From DATKBT01 sp035546295 (GTDB lineage: Bacteria > Acidobacteriota > Thermoanaerobaculia > Multivoradales > Multivoraceae), in NCBI GenBank assembly GCA_035546295.1, contig DATKBT010000114.1, positions 135,880 to 199,879 on the forward strand: 64,000 nt of DNA, in the 5' to 3' direction. The position numbers were made by a program, and so were the translations under genes. Shown here piece after piece: positions 27,692-38,712 of the stretch; position 1 is the stretch's first letter; the number at the start of each line of letters is the position of its first letter. The notes below the pieces were generated by a model. That model made no database searches, was not told the origin of the DNA, and saw only the letters and a list, made by a program, of their open reading frames with translations.

Positions 27692-27754
27692 GGACGATTC
27701 CCTTCTCGAGGACGATTCCCTTCTCGAGGACGATTCCCTTTTGAGGACGATGTC
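27685..27754. repeat. 18-bp tandem repeat between clpS and clpA
   Basis: Three 18-bp units at 27685-27702, 27703-27720 and 27721-27738 (consensus TTCTCGAGGACGATTCCC) and a degenerate fourth to 27754, ending at the clpA GTG. Each unit carries GAGGA, a ribosome-binding core, so the clpA initiation signal is copied three extra times upstream. The clpS stop lies in the first unit. Confidence 0.93.
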
Positions 27755-30208
<2,454 letters not shown>

Positions 30209-30318
30209 GGGATGACCTGGACGCGCGAGGGCGCCGTCGGTCAGAGCCATCGAAACCCCCGGCCCCGCCGCCCCCGGGAGACGAGAAGCGACTCCGACCC
30301 CCGCGTTCGCGCCCCGTC

Positions 30319-30741
30319 ATGACCCCCGCCACCGCCGAGCGCGTCCTCCGGATCGTTTTCCGCTTCGAAGGCGTGCTCCTCGCGATCTCCATCGTCGCGG
30401 TCTTCCTTCCCTTCGAGTCGATGGCCGAGATCCACCGTCTCCTCGGCATGGGAGAGCTGCCCGACCGACCGATCGTCGACTACCTGGCGCGATCGCTCTC
30501 GCTCTTCTACGCCGCCCAGGCGCCGCTCTACTTCATCGCGGCGTCCGACCTGAGACGCTTCCGACCGGTCGCCCTCTACCTCTGCTGGTTCCACCTCGCG
30601 CTCGGCGTCCTGGTGCTGGTCGTCGACCTGCGCGAAGGCTTCCCGCCGATGTGGACCTGGAGCGAGGGGCCGCCGACGATCGTGGTCGGGCTCGTGACCC
30701 TGTGGCTGCTCGCACGCGTGCCGAAGGGCACCAGCGACTGA
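30319..30741 (+). CDS. Four-helix membrane protein, function unknown
   Basis: 140 residues with hydrophobic segments near 9-32, 60-78, 83-100 and 113-132. The sequence (RIVFRFEGVLLAISIVAV, LSLFYAAQAPLYFIAASD) resembles small uncharacterised integral membrane proteins. ATG 30319 is the first convincing start. It lies 110 bp after clpA and converges with the next minus-strand gene. Confidence 0.72.
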   Translation: MTPATAERVLRIVFRFEGVLLAISIVAVFLPFESMAEIHRLLGMGELPDRPIVDYLARSLSLFYAAQAPLYFIAASDLRRFRPVALYLCWFHLALGVLVLVVDLREGFPPMWTWSEGPPTIVVGLVTLWLLARVPKGTSD

Positions 30742-30750
30742 GCCCGGCCG

Positions 30751-31125
30751 TCACCCGGCTCGAGCCCGACCGGGGCCCGGCTCTCCCAGCAAGCCCGGGT
30801 CTCCGCCTGCGAGCTTGCGGACCACCTCCTGATCGAAGGCGAGCCAGCCAGGGGTCCCGCGAGGGAAACGTGCCTCGAACATCGCGCGGGCGCGCGCGAT
30901 GTCGCCGCCGAAGGTGCTCAGGATCCGCCGCTCGCGTCGCGCCGCCTCGAGCTCGTCGGCGTGGTAGAGCTCGATCTCGAGCACCAGCAGCTCGGCGAAC
31001 CGCTCCGCGCTGCGGGCGCCATCGGGGCGGGATCCGGCACGGCGAACGGCGATCAGTGCGAGCGTGACGACCAACGCGACGCCCCCCGCCGCCAGAGCCA
31101 CCAGCAGTGCCGTCGGATCCCCCAT
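30751..31125 (-). CDS. Single-pass membrane protein, function unknown
   Basis: 124 residues. A transmembrane helix spans about residues 6-27 (LLVALAAGGVALVVTLALIAV), followed by a cytoplasmic-type domain rich in Arg and Glu (ARRERRILSTFGGDIARARAMFEARFP). No family is recognised. It lies 11 bp downstream of a luciferase-like gene and may be co-transcribed with it. Confidence 0.68.
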   Translation of the reverse strand: MGDPTALLVALAAGGVALVVTLALIAVRRAGSRPDGARSAERFAELLVLEIELYHADELEAARRERRILSTFGGDIARARAMFEARFPRGTPGWLAFDQEVVRKLAGGDPGLLGEPGPGRARAG

Positions 31126-31136
31126 CGACGACCTCG

Positions 31137-32051
31137 TCAGTGCGACTCGGCGAGCAGCTCGCGCACTCGCCCGAGCCGTTCGGTCGAAGCGAGCGCCGCC
31201 TCGGCGCCAGGCACCAGGTTGCGCACCAAAACCTCGTCGTAGCCCATCGCCGCGAAGGCGCCGAGCCGCTCCGCGACCCGCTCGGCACCGCCGATGATCG
31301 TCGCGCCCTCCGGGAAACCGCGGTAGCCACCCTCCACCACCGGTCCCGCGGTCGCAACGGCCTCGGCGTCGTCCTCACCGACGTAGACGTCGCGCCGGAT
31401 CACCGTCTCCCCAACTGCCTTGCCCAGCCGCCCGCAGGCCTCTCGATAGCGATCGATCTGTTCCGTCGCCTGCGCGTCCGGATGGTGTGGGGAGGCGATC
31501 CAGCCGTCGCCGAGCCGGGCGGCGCGCTCGATCGCGGGCGGCGCCGTGGCGCCGATCCACACCTTCACGGGCTCGGCTGGCACGGGCGAGATCCGGGCGC
31601 GCGAGAACGGCACGCGCCCCTCGGAGGAGAGCTCCTCACCGGCCCACAGCCGGCGCAGCGCGTCCAGGCATTCCTCGAAGCGCGAGGGCCGGTGCCGGGG
31701 GTCGACCCCCATCGCCTCGTACTGGCGATCCGCCTCGCCGAGCGCGCACTGGAGCACGAACGGTCCGTGAGCGATCGCGGCGAGCGTCCCCACCTGCTCG
31801 GCCAGCAGCACCGGATGCCAGAGCGGCAGCAGGAAGAGCGCGCCGCAGGGTCGCGCGTCCCATTCGCCGATCAGCCGCCCGAGGATGGGGACGTTCTGGT
31901 AGTAGGGCCGCGGCGTCGCGTGGTGATCGCCCACGAACAGCGAGTCGAGGCCGGCGGCGCGCGCCGCGCGCGCCCGCTCCAGCATCCGGCGCACGCCCTC
32001 GCGCGGATCGTCGACGACGTGGAAGCTGGCGAGCGAGATGCCGAGACGCAT
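31137..32051 (-). CDS. LLM-class flavin-dependent oxidoreductase
   Basis: 304 residues of the bacterial luciferase-like fold (TIM barrel binding FMN or F420): MRLGISLASFHVV, AARAAGLDSLFVGDHHATPRPYYQNV, LGEADRQYEAMGVDPRHRPSRFEECLDALRRL (spread over residues 100-140) and PVKVWIGATAPPAIERAARLGDGWI. The substrate is unknown. ATG 32051 lies 5 bp after the stop of the beta-propeller gene. Confidence 0.9.
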   Translation of the reverse strand: MRLGISLASFHVVDDPREGVRRMLERARAARAAGLDSLFVGDHHATPRPYYQNVPILGRLIGEWDARPCGALFLLPLWHPVLLAEQVGTLAAIAHGPFVLQCALGEADRQYEAMGVDPRHRPSRFEECLDALRRLWAGEELSSEGRVPFSRARISPVPAEPVKVWIGATAPPAIERAARLGDGWIASPHHPDAQATEQIDRYREACGRLGKAVGETVIRRDVYVGEDDAEAVATAGPVVEGGYRGFPEGATIIGGAERVAERLGAFAAMGYDEVLVRNLVPGAEAALASTERLGRVRELLAESH

Positions 32052-32056
32052 GCCGG

Positions 32057-33448
32057 TCACTCCAGCTCGAACAGCGCGAGGGTGGTCCGGTCCTTGATCA
32101 GCAGGCGCCCGTCGAGGACCACCAGGTGCGCCCAGGTCGCGCTGGAGGCGACCGGGTATCGCTTCTCCGGCCGCCAGCCCTCCCGCGTCGCGGCGGCGAC
32201 CAGCAGCTCCCCGCCGTCGAGCAGCGCCAGCAGGCGATCTCCGGCGACCACCAGCGATGCGTTTTCGCCCAGCCGGCCCTCGCTCGTCCACAACGTCTCG
32301 CCGGTCGCCGCGTCGAGCGCAAAGAGCTGCCCGCGATTCTTGTGGGTGAAGCCGTAGAGCGTGCCGCCGGCGTCTTCGGCGACGGAGTCGCCAACGTCCT
32401 CGGCGGCCGCGTCCTCGGCGGCCGCGCCCTCGGTGGACCCGCTGCCAACGAGCACCGGCGAGCTCATGTACATCGGCAGCGCCTCGTTGCGCCAGACCTC
32501 CTCGACGCTCCAGCCGTCGGCGTTGCCGGGGCGCCGCGCGCGCAGCGCGAAGACGTCCTCGTCGAGCCCCGAGAACACGATCAGACCCCCTCCCGCCACC
32601 ACCGGCGTCACGATGTTCTGCTTGTAGGCGGTGGTGAACGGCCTGCTCCACAGCAGCTCGCCGTCCGCCGCGTCGACCGCGACCAGGTGATCGCGACTCT
32701 GGGTCACCACCTGGCGAACGCCGTCGATGGTGATCGGCATCGGTGACGTGTAGGCCGGCGCGTCGCCGTTCCAGCTCCAGACCTCGGCGCCGTCGGCGAC
32801 CTGGAAGGCGGTGAGCGCGCCGCCCCGGTTGCCGCCGACGTGGGCGATCAGCATCTCGCGGCCGTCCGCAGCATCGAGGACCAGCGGCGACAGCGCGGTC
32901 CCGAAGTCCGGAGCGGCGGCGTCCCAGCGTCCTTCGAAGCTCTTGCTCCAGAGCGCTTTGCCGGTGCCCCGATCGAGACAGGCGAGGGTGCCGCTGATCC
33001 CGAAGGTGCACAGCCGCTCGCCGGCGACCACGGGAGTCGACTTGGGACCCTTCCCGTGGCCGGTGGCCGCGGGGTTCATCTGGTACGGAGTCTCGACCGC
33101 GTAGGCCCACACCTCCTCACCGGTCGCCAGATCGAAGGCCGCGACCACCTCCTGCTCGCCTCGGCGAGCGTGGACGTAGAGGCGATCGCCGGCGACCACC
33201 GGCGACGCATGCCCCTCCCCCACCTCCACCCGCCAGCTCGGCTCCAGGCTCGAAGGCAGGTCGTCGGGCAACGCGACGTCGACCACACCGGTGCGGTCCG
33301 GTCCTCGCCACTGCGGCCAATCGGAGCCGCCGGCGACCGCGGGGAGGGCGAGGGCCGCCAGCAAAGCCCGGCTCCGGGCTGCGCGGCTCGGGCGCGCGAG
33401 AAGAACGGTTCGGTTTCGCAAGAGGGGACGGGCGAGGTCGAGGATCAC
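32057..33448 (-). CDS. Secreted PQQ-like beta-propeller protein
   Basis: 463 residues. GTG 33448 gives a signal peptide (residues about 1-40, RALLAALALPAVAGG) followed by SDWPQWRGPDRTG, the usual start of PQQ-repeat proteins. Repeats such as YVHARRGEQEVVAAFDLATG, LACLDRGTGKALWS and LVAVDAADGELLWSRP recur. No dehydrogenase motif is seen, so it may be a structural or ligand-binding propeller. An Ala/Glu/Asp-rich insert near residue 350 contains a short repeat. Confidence 0.88.
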   Translation of the reverse strand: MILDLARPLLRNRTVLLARPSRAARSRALLAALALPAVAGGSDWPQWRGPDRTGVVDVALPDDLPSSLEPSWRVEVGEGHASPVVAGDRLYVHARRGEQEVVAAFDLATGEEVWAYAVETPYQMNPAATGHGKGPKSTPVVAGERLCTFGISGTLACLDRGTGKALWSKSFEGRWDAAAPDFGTALSPLVLDAADGREMLIAHVGGNRGGALTAFQVADGAEVWSWNGDAPAYTSPMPITIDGVRQVVTQSRDHLVAVDAADGELLWSRPFTTAYKQNIVTPVVAGGGLIVFSGLDEDVFALRARRPGNADGWSVEEVWRNEALPMYMSSPVLVGSGSTEGAAAEDAAAEDVGDSVAEDAGGTLYGFTHKNRGQLFALDAATGETLWTSEGRLGENASLVVAGDRLLALLDGGELLVAAATREGWRPEKRYPVASSATWAHLVVLDGRLLIKDRTTLALFELE

Positions 33449-33522
33449 GCGTGGCTCCTGCCGGGAAGGCGCCGGAAGTGAGGTCGTGGGAAACCCTAGC
33501 AGCCCGGTGGCTATGCTCGCTC

Positions 33523-33546
33523 GAGCACGAGCACGAGCACGAGCAC
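33523..33546. repeat. Hexanucleotide microsatellite (GAGCAC)4
   Basis: Four perfect GAGCAC units in the 125-bp divergent region between the beta-propeller gene and the second luciferase-like gene. It lies 28 bp before GTG 33574, where it could change promoter spacing. Confidence 0.95.
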
Positions 33547-33573
33547 GACGCCACGAAGGACGAGCGTGACAGC

Positions 33574-34593
33574 GTGACGACCGAATCGACGACTCCCTAC
33601 CCTCCACAGGCCACTGCGCCCCGCCGGCTCCACATCGGCGTCACCCCGTGGGGGCACGGCGGAAGCGACGATCTGCGCGACCTGATCCGCCAGGCCCGGC
33701 TCGCCGAGTCGCTCGGCTTCGACAGCTTCTTCATCCCGGAAAGCCACCTGCACGCGCAAGCGCGTCCCGCCCCGTTGATCGTCCTGGCGGCGCTCGCGGG
33801 TGCGACCGAACGGATCCAGCTCGGCACCACGTCGCTTCTGCTGCCGCTGCGCGACCCGCTACTGCTCGCCGAGGAGATCGCCACCCTCGACCACCTCTCG
33901 AATGGACGGTTGATCCTGGGCCTCGGCCGCGGCTTTCGCCCCGGCACCTTCGACGCCTTCGGCGTCGACCCGCGCTGCAAGCGCGAGCGCTTCGAACAGG
34001 TGCTGGCGACGATGCTGCGCGCCTGGGGCCTGGAGCCAGCCTGGGCCGGAGCGCCGGGCGCCACCGAGCAAGGAGTCGCACGCGTCGAGCCATCACCGCT
34101 TCAGCGACCCCACCCGCCCCTGTGGCTCGCTGCGTTCGGGCCCAAGGCGATCGCGCAGGCGGCACGTCTCGGGCTGCCGTACTTCGCGTCGCCGATGGAG
34201 TCGCTCGCGGCGATCGACGAGAACTACCGAGCCTACCGCGAGCTGAGCCAGCAAGTCGGCGCCGTCCCCGTGATGCGAACCCTCTTCGTCTCCGACGACT
34301 CGACGGAACGCCATGCGGTCGCTCACGCACTCCGGCTCGAGCGAGAGGCCCTCGCCAGGTCACGCGCGCGCGTCGGCTCGCGCAGCGTCGAGGCCGACGA
34401 GGCGGTCGAGGGGTCCGCGGTGGTGGGCGACCGCGAGAGCGCGATCACCGGGATTCGCGAGATCCTGCGGCGTCTCGGGCCGACACATCTGATCGCGCGG
34501 ACGCCTGGCGGCGTCGATCAGCGAGCCGCAGAACGATCGCTCCGCGCGCTGGCGTCGATCCGGTCGGGGCTCGATGTTGGGACGATGACTTGA
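33574..34593 (+). CDS. LLM-class oxidoreductase (second)
   Basis: 339 residues, luciferase-like fold: RRLHIGVTPWGHGGSDD, LAESLGFDSFFIPESHLHAQ, ERIQLGTTSLLLPLRDPLLLAEE, LSNGRLILGLGRGF. Such enzymes reduce or oxidise diverse substrates with FMNH2 or F420H2. GTG 33574 has only a distant AAGGA; a longer frame exists but runs through the microsatellite. It is only distantly similar to the one at 31137-32051 and is not a recent copy. Confidence 0.88.
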   Translation: MTTESTTPYPPQATAPRRLHIGVTPWGHGGSDDLRDLIRQARLAESLGFDSFFIPESHLHAQARPAPLIVLAALAGATERIQLGTTSLLLPLRDPLLLAEEIATLDHLSNGRLILGLGRGFRPGTFDAFGVDPRCKRERFEQVLATMLRAWGLEPAWAGAPGATEQGVARVEPSPLQRPHPPLWLAAFGPKAIAQAARLGLPYFASPMESLAAIDENYRAYRELSQQVGAVPVMRTLFVSDDSTERHAVAHALRLEREALARSRARVGSRSVEADEAVEGSAVVGDRESAITGIREILRRLGPTHLIARTPGGVDQRAAERSLRALASIRSGLDVGTMT

Positions 34594-34631
34594 CGGCTCA
34601 CCGCACCTCGCCTGCTCCGCAGCGAGCGTTG

Positions 34632-34659
34632 TTGTCATGATGCCCTTTTCTGATAACAT
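34632..34659 (+). promoter_or_regulatory. Promoter and direct-repeat operator of the toxin-antitoxin operon
   Basis: TTGTCA (34632-34637) and TAACAT (34654-34659) are 16 bp apart. The -10 lies in TGATAACATG, which is repeated immediately as ATAACATG through the start codon (34651-34668). A start about 7 nt after the -10 would be base 34666, the A of the ATG, so the mRNA is probably leaderless. RHH antitoxins repress their own promoters by binding short repeats of this kind. Confidence 0.6.
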
Positions 34660-34665
34660 GATAAC

Positions 34666-34932
34666 ATGATCCGGACCCAGATCCAGCTCACGCGAGAGCA
34701 GGAGAAGGCGCTGAAGGAGCTCGCCAACCGCGAGCAGCGCTCGCTGGCCAGTGTCGTTCGCGACAGCGTCGACGAGTATCTGATCAGGCACCGCGCCATC
34801 GATCGGCAGGAGCTGCGCGAACGAGTCGAGGAGCTGGCCGGCGCCTATCGCTCCGGGACTCGAGACCTTGCAGAGGATCACGATCGCCACCTCGACGACG
34901 CCTACGACCCCGCGCACTCGAGCAACCGATGA
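34666..34932 (+). CDS. Ribbon-helix-helix antitoxin
   Basis: 88 residues. The first 45 form an RHH DNA-binding domain (MIRTQIQLTREQEKALKELA, REQRSLASVVRDSVDEYL). The C-terminal half is charged and would wrap the toxin. It is the antitoxin of the PIN protein that follows, with a 4-bp ATGA overlap, and probably represses the shared promoter. There is no ribosome-binding site before the ATG. Confidence 0.9.
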   Translation: MIRTQIQLTREQEKALKELANREQRSLASVVRDSVDEYLIRHRAIDRQELRERVEELAGAYRSGTRDLAEDHDRHLDDAYDPAHSSNR

Positions 34933-35327
34933 GCGTCTTCGTCGACACGTCGGCGCTCCTGGCGTTCCTCGACGCCGATCAACCGAGGCACGCGGAGGTG
35001 GCCGGCGCGTTCGCTCAGCTCTTCGACGAGGCCGAGGTCCTGTTCACATCGAACTACGTCCTCATCGAGACCTGCGCCCTCGTTCAGCGCCGTCTCGGGC
35101 TCGAGGCGCTCCGTGCGTTGATCACTCGCCTCGTGCCCTTGCTCGAGCCGGTCTGGATCGACGCGGAGCTGCACGAGTCGGCTGTCGCAGCGCTGTTCGC
35201 AGCGGACCGGCGCCGGCTGTCTCTGGTCGACTGCACCAGCTTCGAGGTGATGCGCAGGCTCGGGCTCCGTCGCGCGATCGCGCTCGACCAGGACTTCGCC
35301 ATTCAGGGTTTCATCGTCCAGCCGTAG
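34929..35327 (+). CDS. PIN-domain toxin (VapC-like ribonuclease)
   Basis: 132 residues of the PIN fold. The acidic metal-binding set is D6 (FVDTSAL), E47 (VLIETCAL), D101 (LVDCTSFEVM) and D120/D122 (ALDQDFAIQGF). VapC toxins cleave tRNA or rRNA and block translation when the antitoxin is degraded. It overlaps the RHH antitoxin by ATGA. The 235 bp to the efflux permease hold no gene; the two converge. Confidence 0.92.
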   Translation: MSVFVDTSALLAFLDADQPRHAEVAGAFAQLFDEAEVLFTSNYVLIETCALVQRRLGLEALRALITRLVPLLEPVWIDAELHESAVAALFAADRRRLSLVDCTSFEVMRRLGLRRAIALDQDFAIQGFIVQP

Positions 35328-35562
35328 CGGGCTCGCGGTCGTCACCACTCCCCAACGAGCTGCGAGACCGAAGGGCGGTCAGACGACGGGCCCGCTCCTT
35401 CGTTTCCCTGCCGCGCCGGCGCTGCTCAGACCGACCAGCCGGGAGGATTCATGAAGATCGTCGCGAGGGCGCGCAGGCGCCCGGCTGGCGGGCAACCGCA
35501 GCTCCGAGTGCTCTGAGAATCCGGCGCGCAGCGAGCAGTCCTTGCAGTCCGCAGGTCGTTCG

Positions 35563-38500
35563 CTACCGCCGCACCCCCACCACGCCCGCGCCCACCGGGC
35601 GCTCCGCAGGACGTTGAACCGCCACCACCGGCGCCTCGCGCTCCTTGCGTCGCTCGATCACGAGATAGAGCGCCGGCACGAACACCAAGGTGATCAGCGT
35701 CGAGGTCAGCAAACCCCCGACCACCACACGCGCCAGCGGAGCCTGGATCTCGCTTCCCTCGCCGAGACCGATGGCCAGAGGCAGGAGACCCAGCGCGGTG
35801 GTCAGCGAGGTCATCAGGATCGGGCGCAGCCTTCGCTGGCCACCCTCGAGCACCGCCTCGAGGAGCGGCACGCCGTGCTCGCGGCGGAGCAGGTTCACGT
35901 AGTCGATCAGCACGATCGCGTTGTTGACGACGATGCCGACCAGCACGATGAGGCCGAGGAAGGAGTTCATGTTGAGGGTCGTGCCCGTGATCGCGAGCGC
36001 CAGGATGACGCCGATCAGGGCGAAGGGCACCGACGTCATGATGATCAGCGGCTGGACCAGCGACTCGAACTGGATCGCCATCACCGTGAACACCAGGAAC
36101 AGCGCCAGCGACACGCCGATGATCAGCTCGGTGAAGGCCTCCTGCTGCTCGGCGAGCTCGCCGCCCATGCTCACCGTGAAGCCGAGTGGCACCTCGATGC
36201 CCTCGAGACGCTCCTGGACGTCGGCGACGACCTCACCGAACTCGCGATCGCCGATGCCGGCGGTGACGCGCACCATGCGCTGCTGGTCCTCGCGGGAGAT
36301 CGAGCTCGGACCGGTGTGCTCGGCGATACGCGCCACCGAGCCGAGCGGAACGACCTGGCCGCCGGCGGTGACGATCGGGAGCTGCGGGAGTTGCTCGAAA
36401 CGCTCTCGGTCGTCCTCGGCGAGCTGGATGCGAACGTCGTACTCCTCCCCCTGCTGCCGAAAGCGGGTGGCGACCCGGCCGAGCACGTAGTGCTCGACCG
36501 AGTCGGCGACGTCCGAACCGACCAGCCCGAGCTCGGCGAGCCGCTTGCGGTCGTAGCTGAGGCGGCGCTCGAGCTGGCCGTCCTCACGGCTCACGCGGGG
36601 ATGCTCGACCCCCGGGATCGTCTCCATCATCGCCACCACGCTCTGGGCCAGCGAGTCGGCGGTGCGCAGCTCGTGGCCGCGGATCTCGACCGTCAGACGT
36701 TCGCCGCCGCCGCGCATCATGCGCATCATCATGTTCCCCGAGCTCGGGAAGATGCGGATCTCGGCGGCGGGGGTGTCGGCGGTCGCATCGCGCACCGCCT
36801 GGACGATCTCCTCGACGCCGCGATCGCGTTCGGAGACCGGCGCCAGCATCACGTCCATCGAGCCCTGGTTCCCGGACGCCGGCCGCCACCAGTTCTCGGG
36901 TCCGGCGGTGGTGATCAGGTGGCGAAGCTCCCCCTCCGCGAGCTCCCCGCGCAGCTTCAGCTCGAGCTCCTGCATCACGCCGATCGTGGTTTCGACCGGG
37001 GTGCCGACCGGCAGCTCGACGCTGACCCCGAACCGTCCCTCGTCGCTCTCGGGCATCAGCTCGAACGCGATCAGAGGCGTCAGCGCGAGCGACAGGGCGA
37101 GCAACGTGATCGAGGCCAGGATCACTCGCGACGGGTTGTGCAGCAGTCGTTCGAGAGTCCTGCCGTACCAGCGATCGAGACCACGCAGGGTGGCCGTGAT
37201 CCTGGGCAGGACGCGCAGGGGATCGTGGGCGGGACCATGGTCGCCCCCCAGCCACTTCGCGGCGGCAGCCGGGATCAGCGTCAACGCCACCGCCAGAGAG
37301 CAGAGCAGGGCGAAGCTGACGACCACCGCCATCTCCTTGAAGAAGACGCCCGCGAAGCCGGTGATGAAGACCACGGGGACGAAGACAGCGGTGGTGGTCA
37401 GCGTTCCGGCGAGGATCGCCAGGCTCACCTCGCGCGTCCCCTGGATCGCGGCCGTCAACGGCGGCAGGCCCTCCTTGAGCTTTCGGTGGATGTTCTCGAG
37501 CACGACGATCGAGCTGTCGACCAGCATGCCGACGCCGAGCGCGATGCCGCCGAGCGAGATCACGTTGAGCGTGTAGCCGTTGAAGTACATCAGGGCGACG
37601 GTGGCCAGGATCGAGATCGGGATCGCGGTCCCGATGACGATCGTCGCGCGCCAGTCGCGGAGAAAGACCAGGAGGACGATGACGGCGAGCAAGGCGCCGT
37701 AGAGCGCGCCGCGCTCGACGTTGTTCACCGAGTGGCGGATGAAGTCGGCGCTGTCGTAGAGCACCGACAGCCGCGCCCGGTCGCCGAACTCCTCGTTGAG
37801 CAGAGCGACCTCGGCTTTCAGCGCGTCGACCACCTCGACCGTGTTGGCCCCCGACTGCTTGCGCACGAACATTCGCATCCCGGGCTCGCCGTCGATCCAC
37901 AGCTCGTTGGTCAGCTCGCGGAAGGTGTCCTCGACGGGACCGAGGTCGTGGACGAAGATCGGGCGGCCGTCGCGGGTGGCGACCACGGTGTCGGCGATCT
38001 CGGAGACGTTCTCGAACTCGCCGACGCTGCGGATCAGCACCTCGCGTCCGGTCTCGATCATGTCGCCGGCCGAGACGTTGCGGTTCTCGCGCGACAGCGC
38101 CTGACTCACCTCTCGCGGCGTAATGCCCAGAGCCGAGAGCCGGGAGGGATCGAGCAAGACCTGGATCTCGCGCACGCGCCCGCCGCGGATGTCGACCGCC
38201 GCGACGCCCTGAACACGCTCGAGACGACGGCTCAGCACCTCGTCGGCGAGGTAGCGCAGCCGCCGCACGTCGCCGTCGCCGGAGAGGCCGAGGAACGCCA
38301 CCGGCATGTCGGAGAGGTTGAACTTGAAGATCGACGGCGGATCGGCGTCCTCCGGGAGCACGCCGCGTACCTGGTCGATCTTCTCCCGGATGTCGTTGAT
38401 CGCCTCGTCGAGGTCCCTGCCCCAGTTGAACCGCGCCTGCACGCGGCTCAGCCCTTCTGCAGAGGTCGAGTCGAGCCGCTCGATCCCCTCGATGGTCGAC

Positions 38501-38712
38501 AGCGCCTGCTCGATCGGCCGGGTGATCAGGCTCTCGATCTCCTCGGGCGCGACGCCGGTGTAGGTGGTGGTTACCGAGACCTGGGGCATGTCGACCTCGG
38601 GCATCAGGTCGACGGCGAGCTGGCGGGCCGCGACCACGCCGAGCACGGCGACGCAGAAGTAGAGCATCGCCGTGCCGACCGGGCGGCGCGCGGAGAGGTC
38701 GGGCAGGCTCAT
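35563..38712 (-). CDS. RND efflux transporter permease (HAE/AcrB-like)
   Basis: 1049 residues with the RND architecture: transmembrane helix 1 near residue 12-30, a first large periplasmic loop, helices 2-6 (about 335-540, with LLVFLRDWRATIVIGTAIP and LGGIALGVGMLVDSSIVVLEN), a second loop and helices 8-12 (about 870-1030). It exports small molecules by proton antiport with the adaptor at 38709-40148. The start overlaps the adaptor stop as ATGA. No outer-membrane factor is encoded nearby. Confidence 0.95.
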   Translation of the reverse strand: MSLPDLSARRPVGTAMLYFCVAVLGVVAARQLAVDLMPEVDMPQVSVTTTYTGVAPEEIESLITRPIEQALSTIEGIERLDSTSAEGLSRVQARFNWGRDLDEAINDIREKIDQVRGVLPEDADPPSIFKFNLSDMPVAFLGLSGDGDVRRLRYLADEVLSRRLERVQGVAAVDIRGGRVREIQVLLDPSRLSALGITPREVSQALSRENRNVSAGDMIETGREVLIRSVGEFENVSEIADTVVATRDGRPIFVHDLGPVEDTFRELTNELWIDGEPGMRMFVRKQSGANTVEVVDALKAEVALLNEEFGDRARLSVLYDSADFIRHSVNNVERGALYGALLAVIVLLVFLRDWRATIVIGTAIPISILATVALMYFNGYTLNVISLGGIALGVGMLVDSSIVVLENIHRKLKEGLPPLTAAIQGTREVSLAILAGTLTTTAVFVPVVFITGFAGVFFKEMAVVVSFALLCSLAVALTLIPAAAAKWLGGDHGPAHDPLRVLPRITATLRGLDRWYGRTLERLLHNPSRVILASITLLALSLALTPLIAFELMPESDEGRFGVSVELPVGTPVETTIGVMQELELKLRGELAEGELRHLITTAGPENWWRPASGNQGSMDVMLAPVSERDRGVEEIVQAVRDATADTPAAEIRIFPSSGNMMMRMMRGGGERLTVEIRGHELRTADSLAQSVVAMMETIPGVEHPRVSREDGQLERRLSYDRKRLAELGLVGSDVADSVEHYVLGRVATRFRQQGEEYDVRIQLAEDDRERFEQLPQLPIVTAGGQVVPLGSVARIAEHTGPSSISREDQQRMVRVTAGIGDREFGEVVADVQERLEGIEVPLGFTVSMGGELAEQQEAFTELIIGVSLALFLVFTVMAIQFESLVQPLIIMTSVPFALIGVILALAITGTTLNMNSFLGLIVLVGIVVNNAIVLIDYVNLLRREHGVPLLEAVLEGGQRRLRPILMTSLTTALGLLPLAIGLGEGSEIQAPLARVVVGGLLTSTLITLVFVPALYLVIERRKEREAPVVAVQRPAERPVGAGVVGVRR

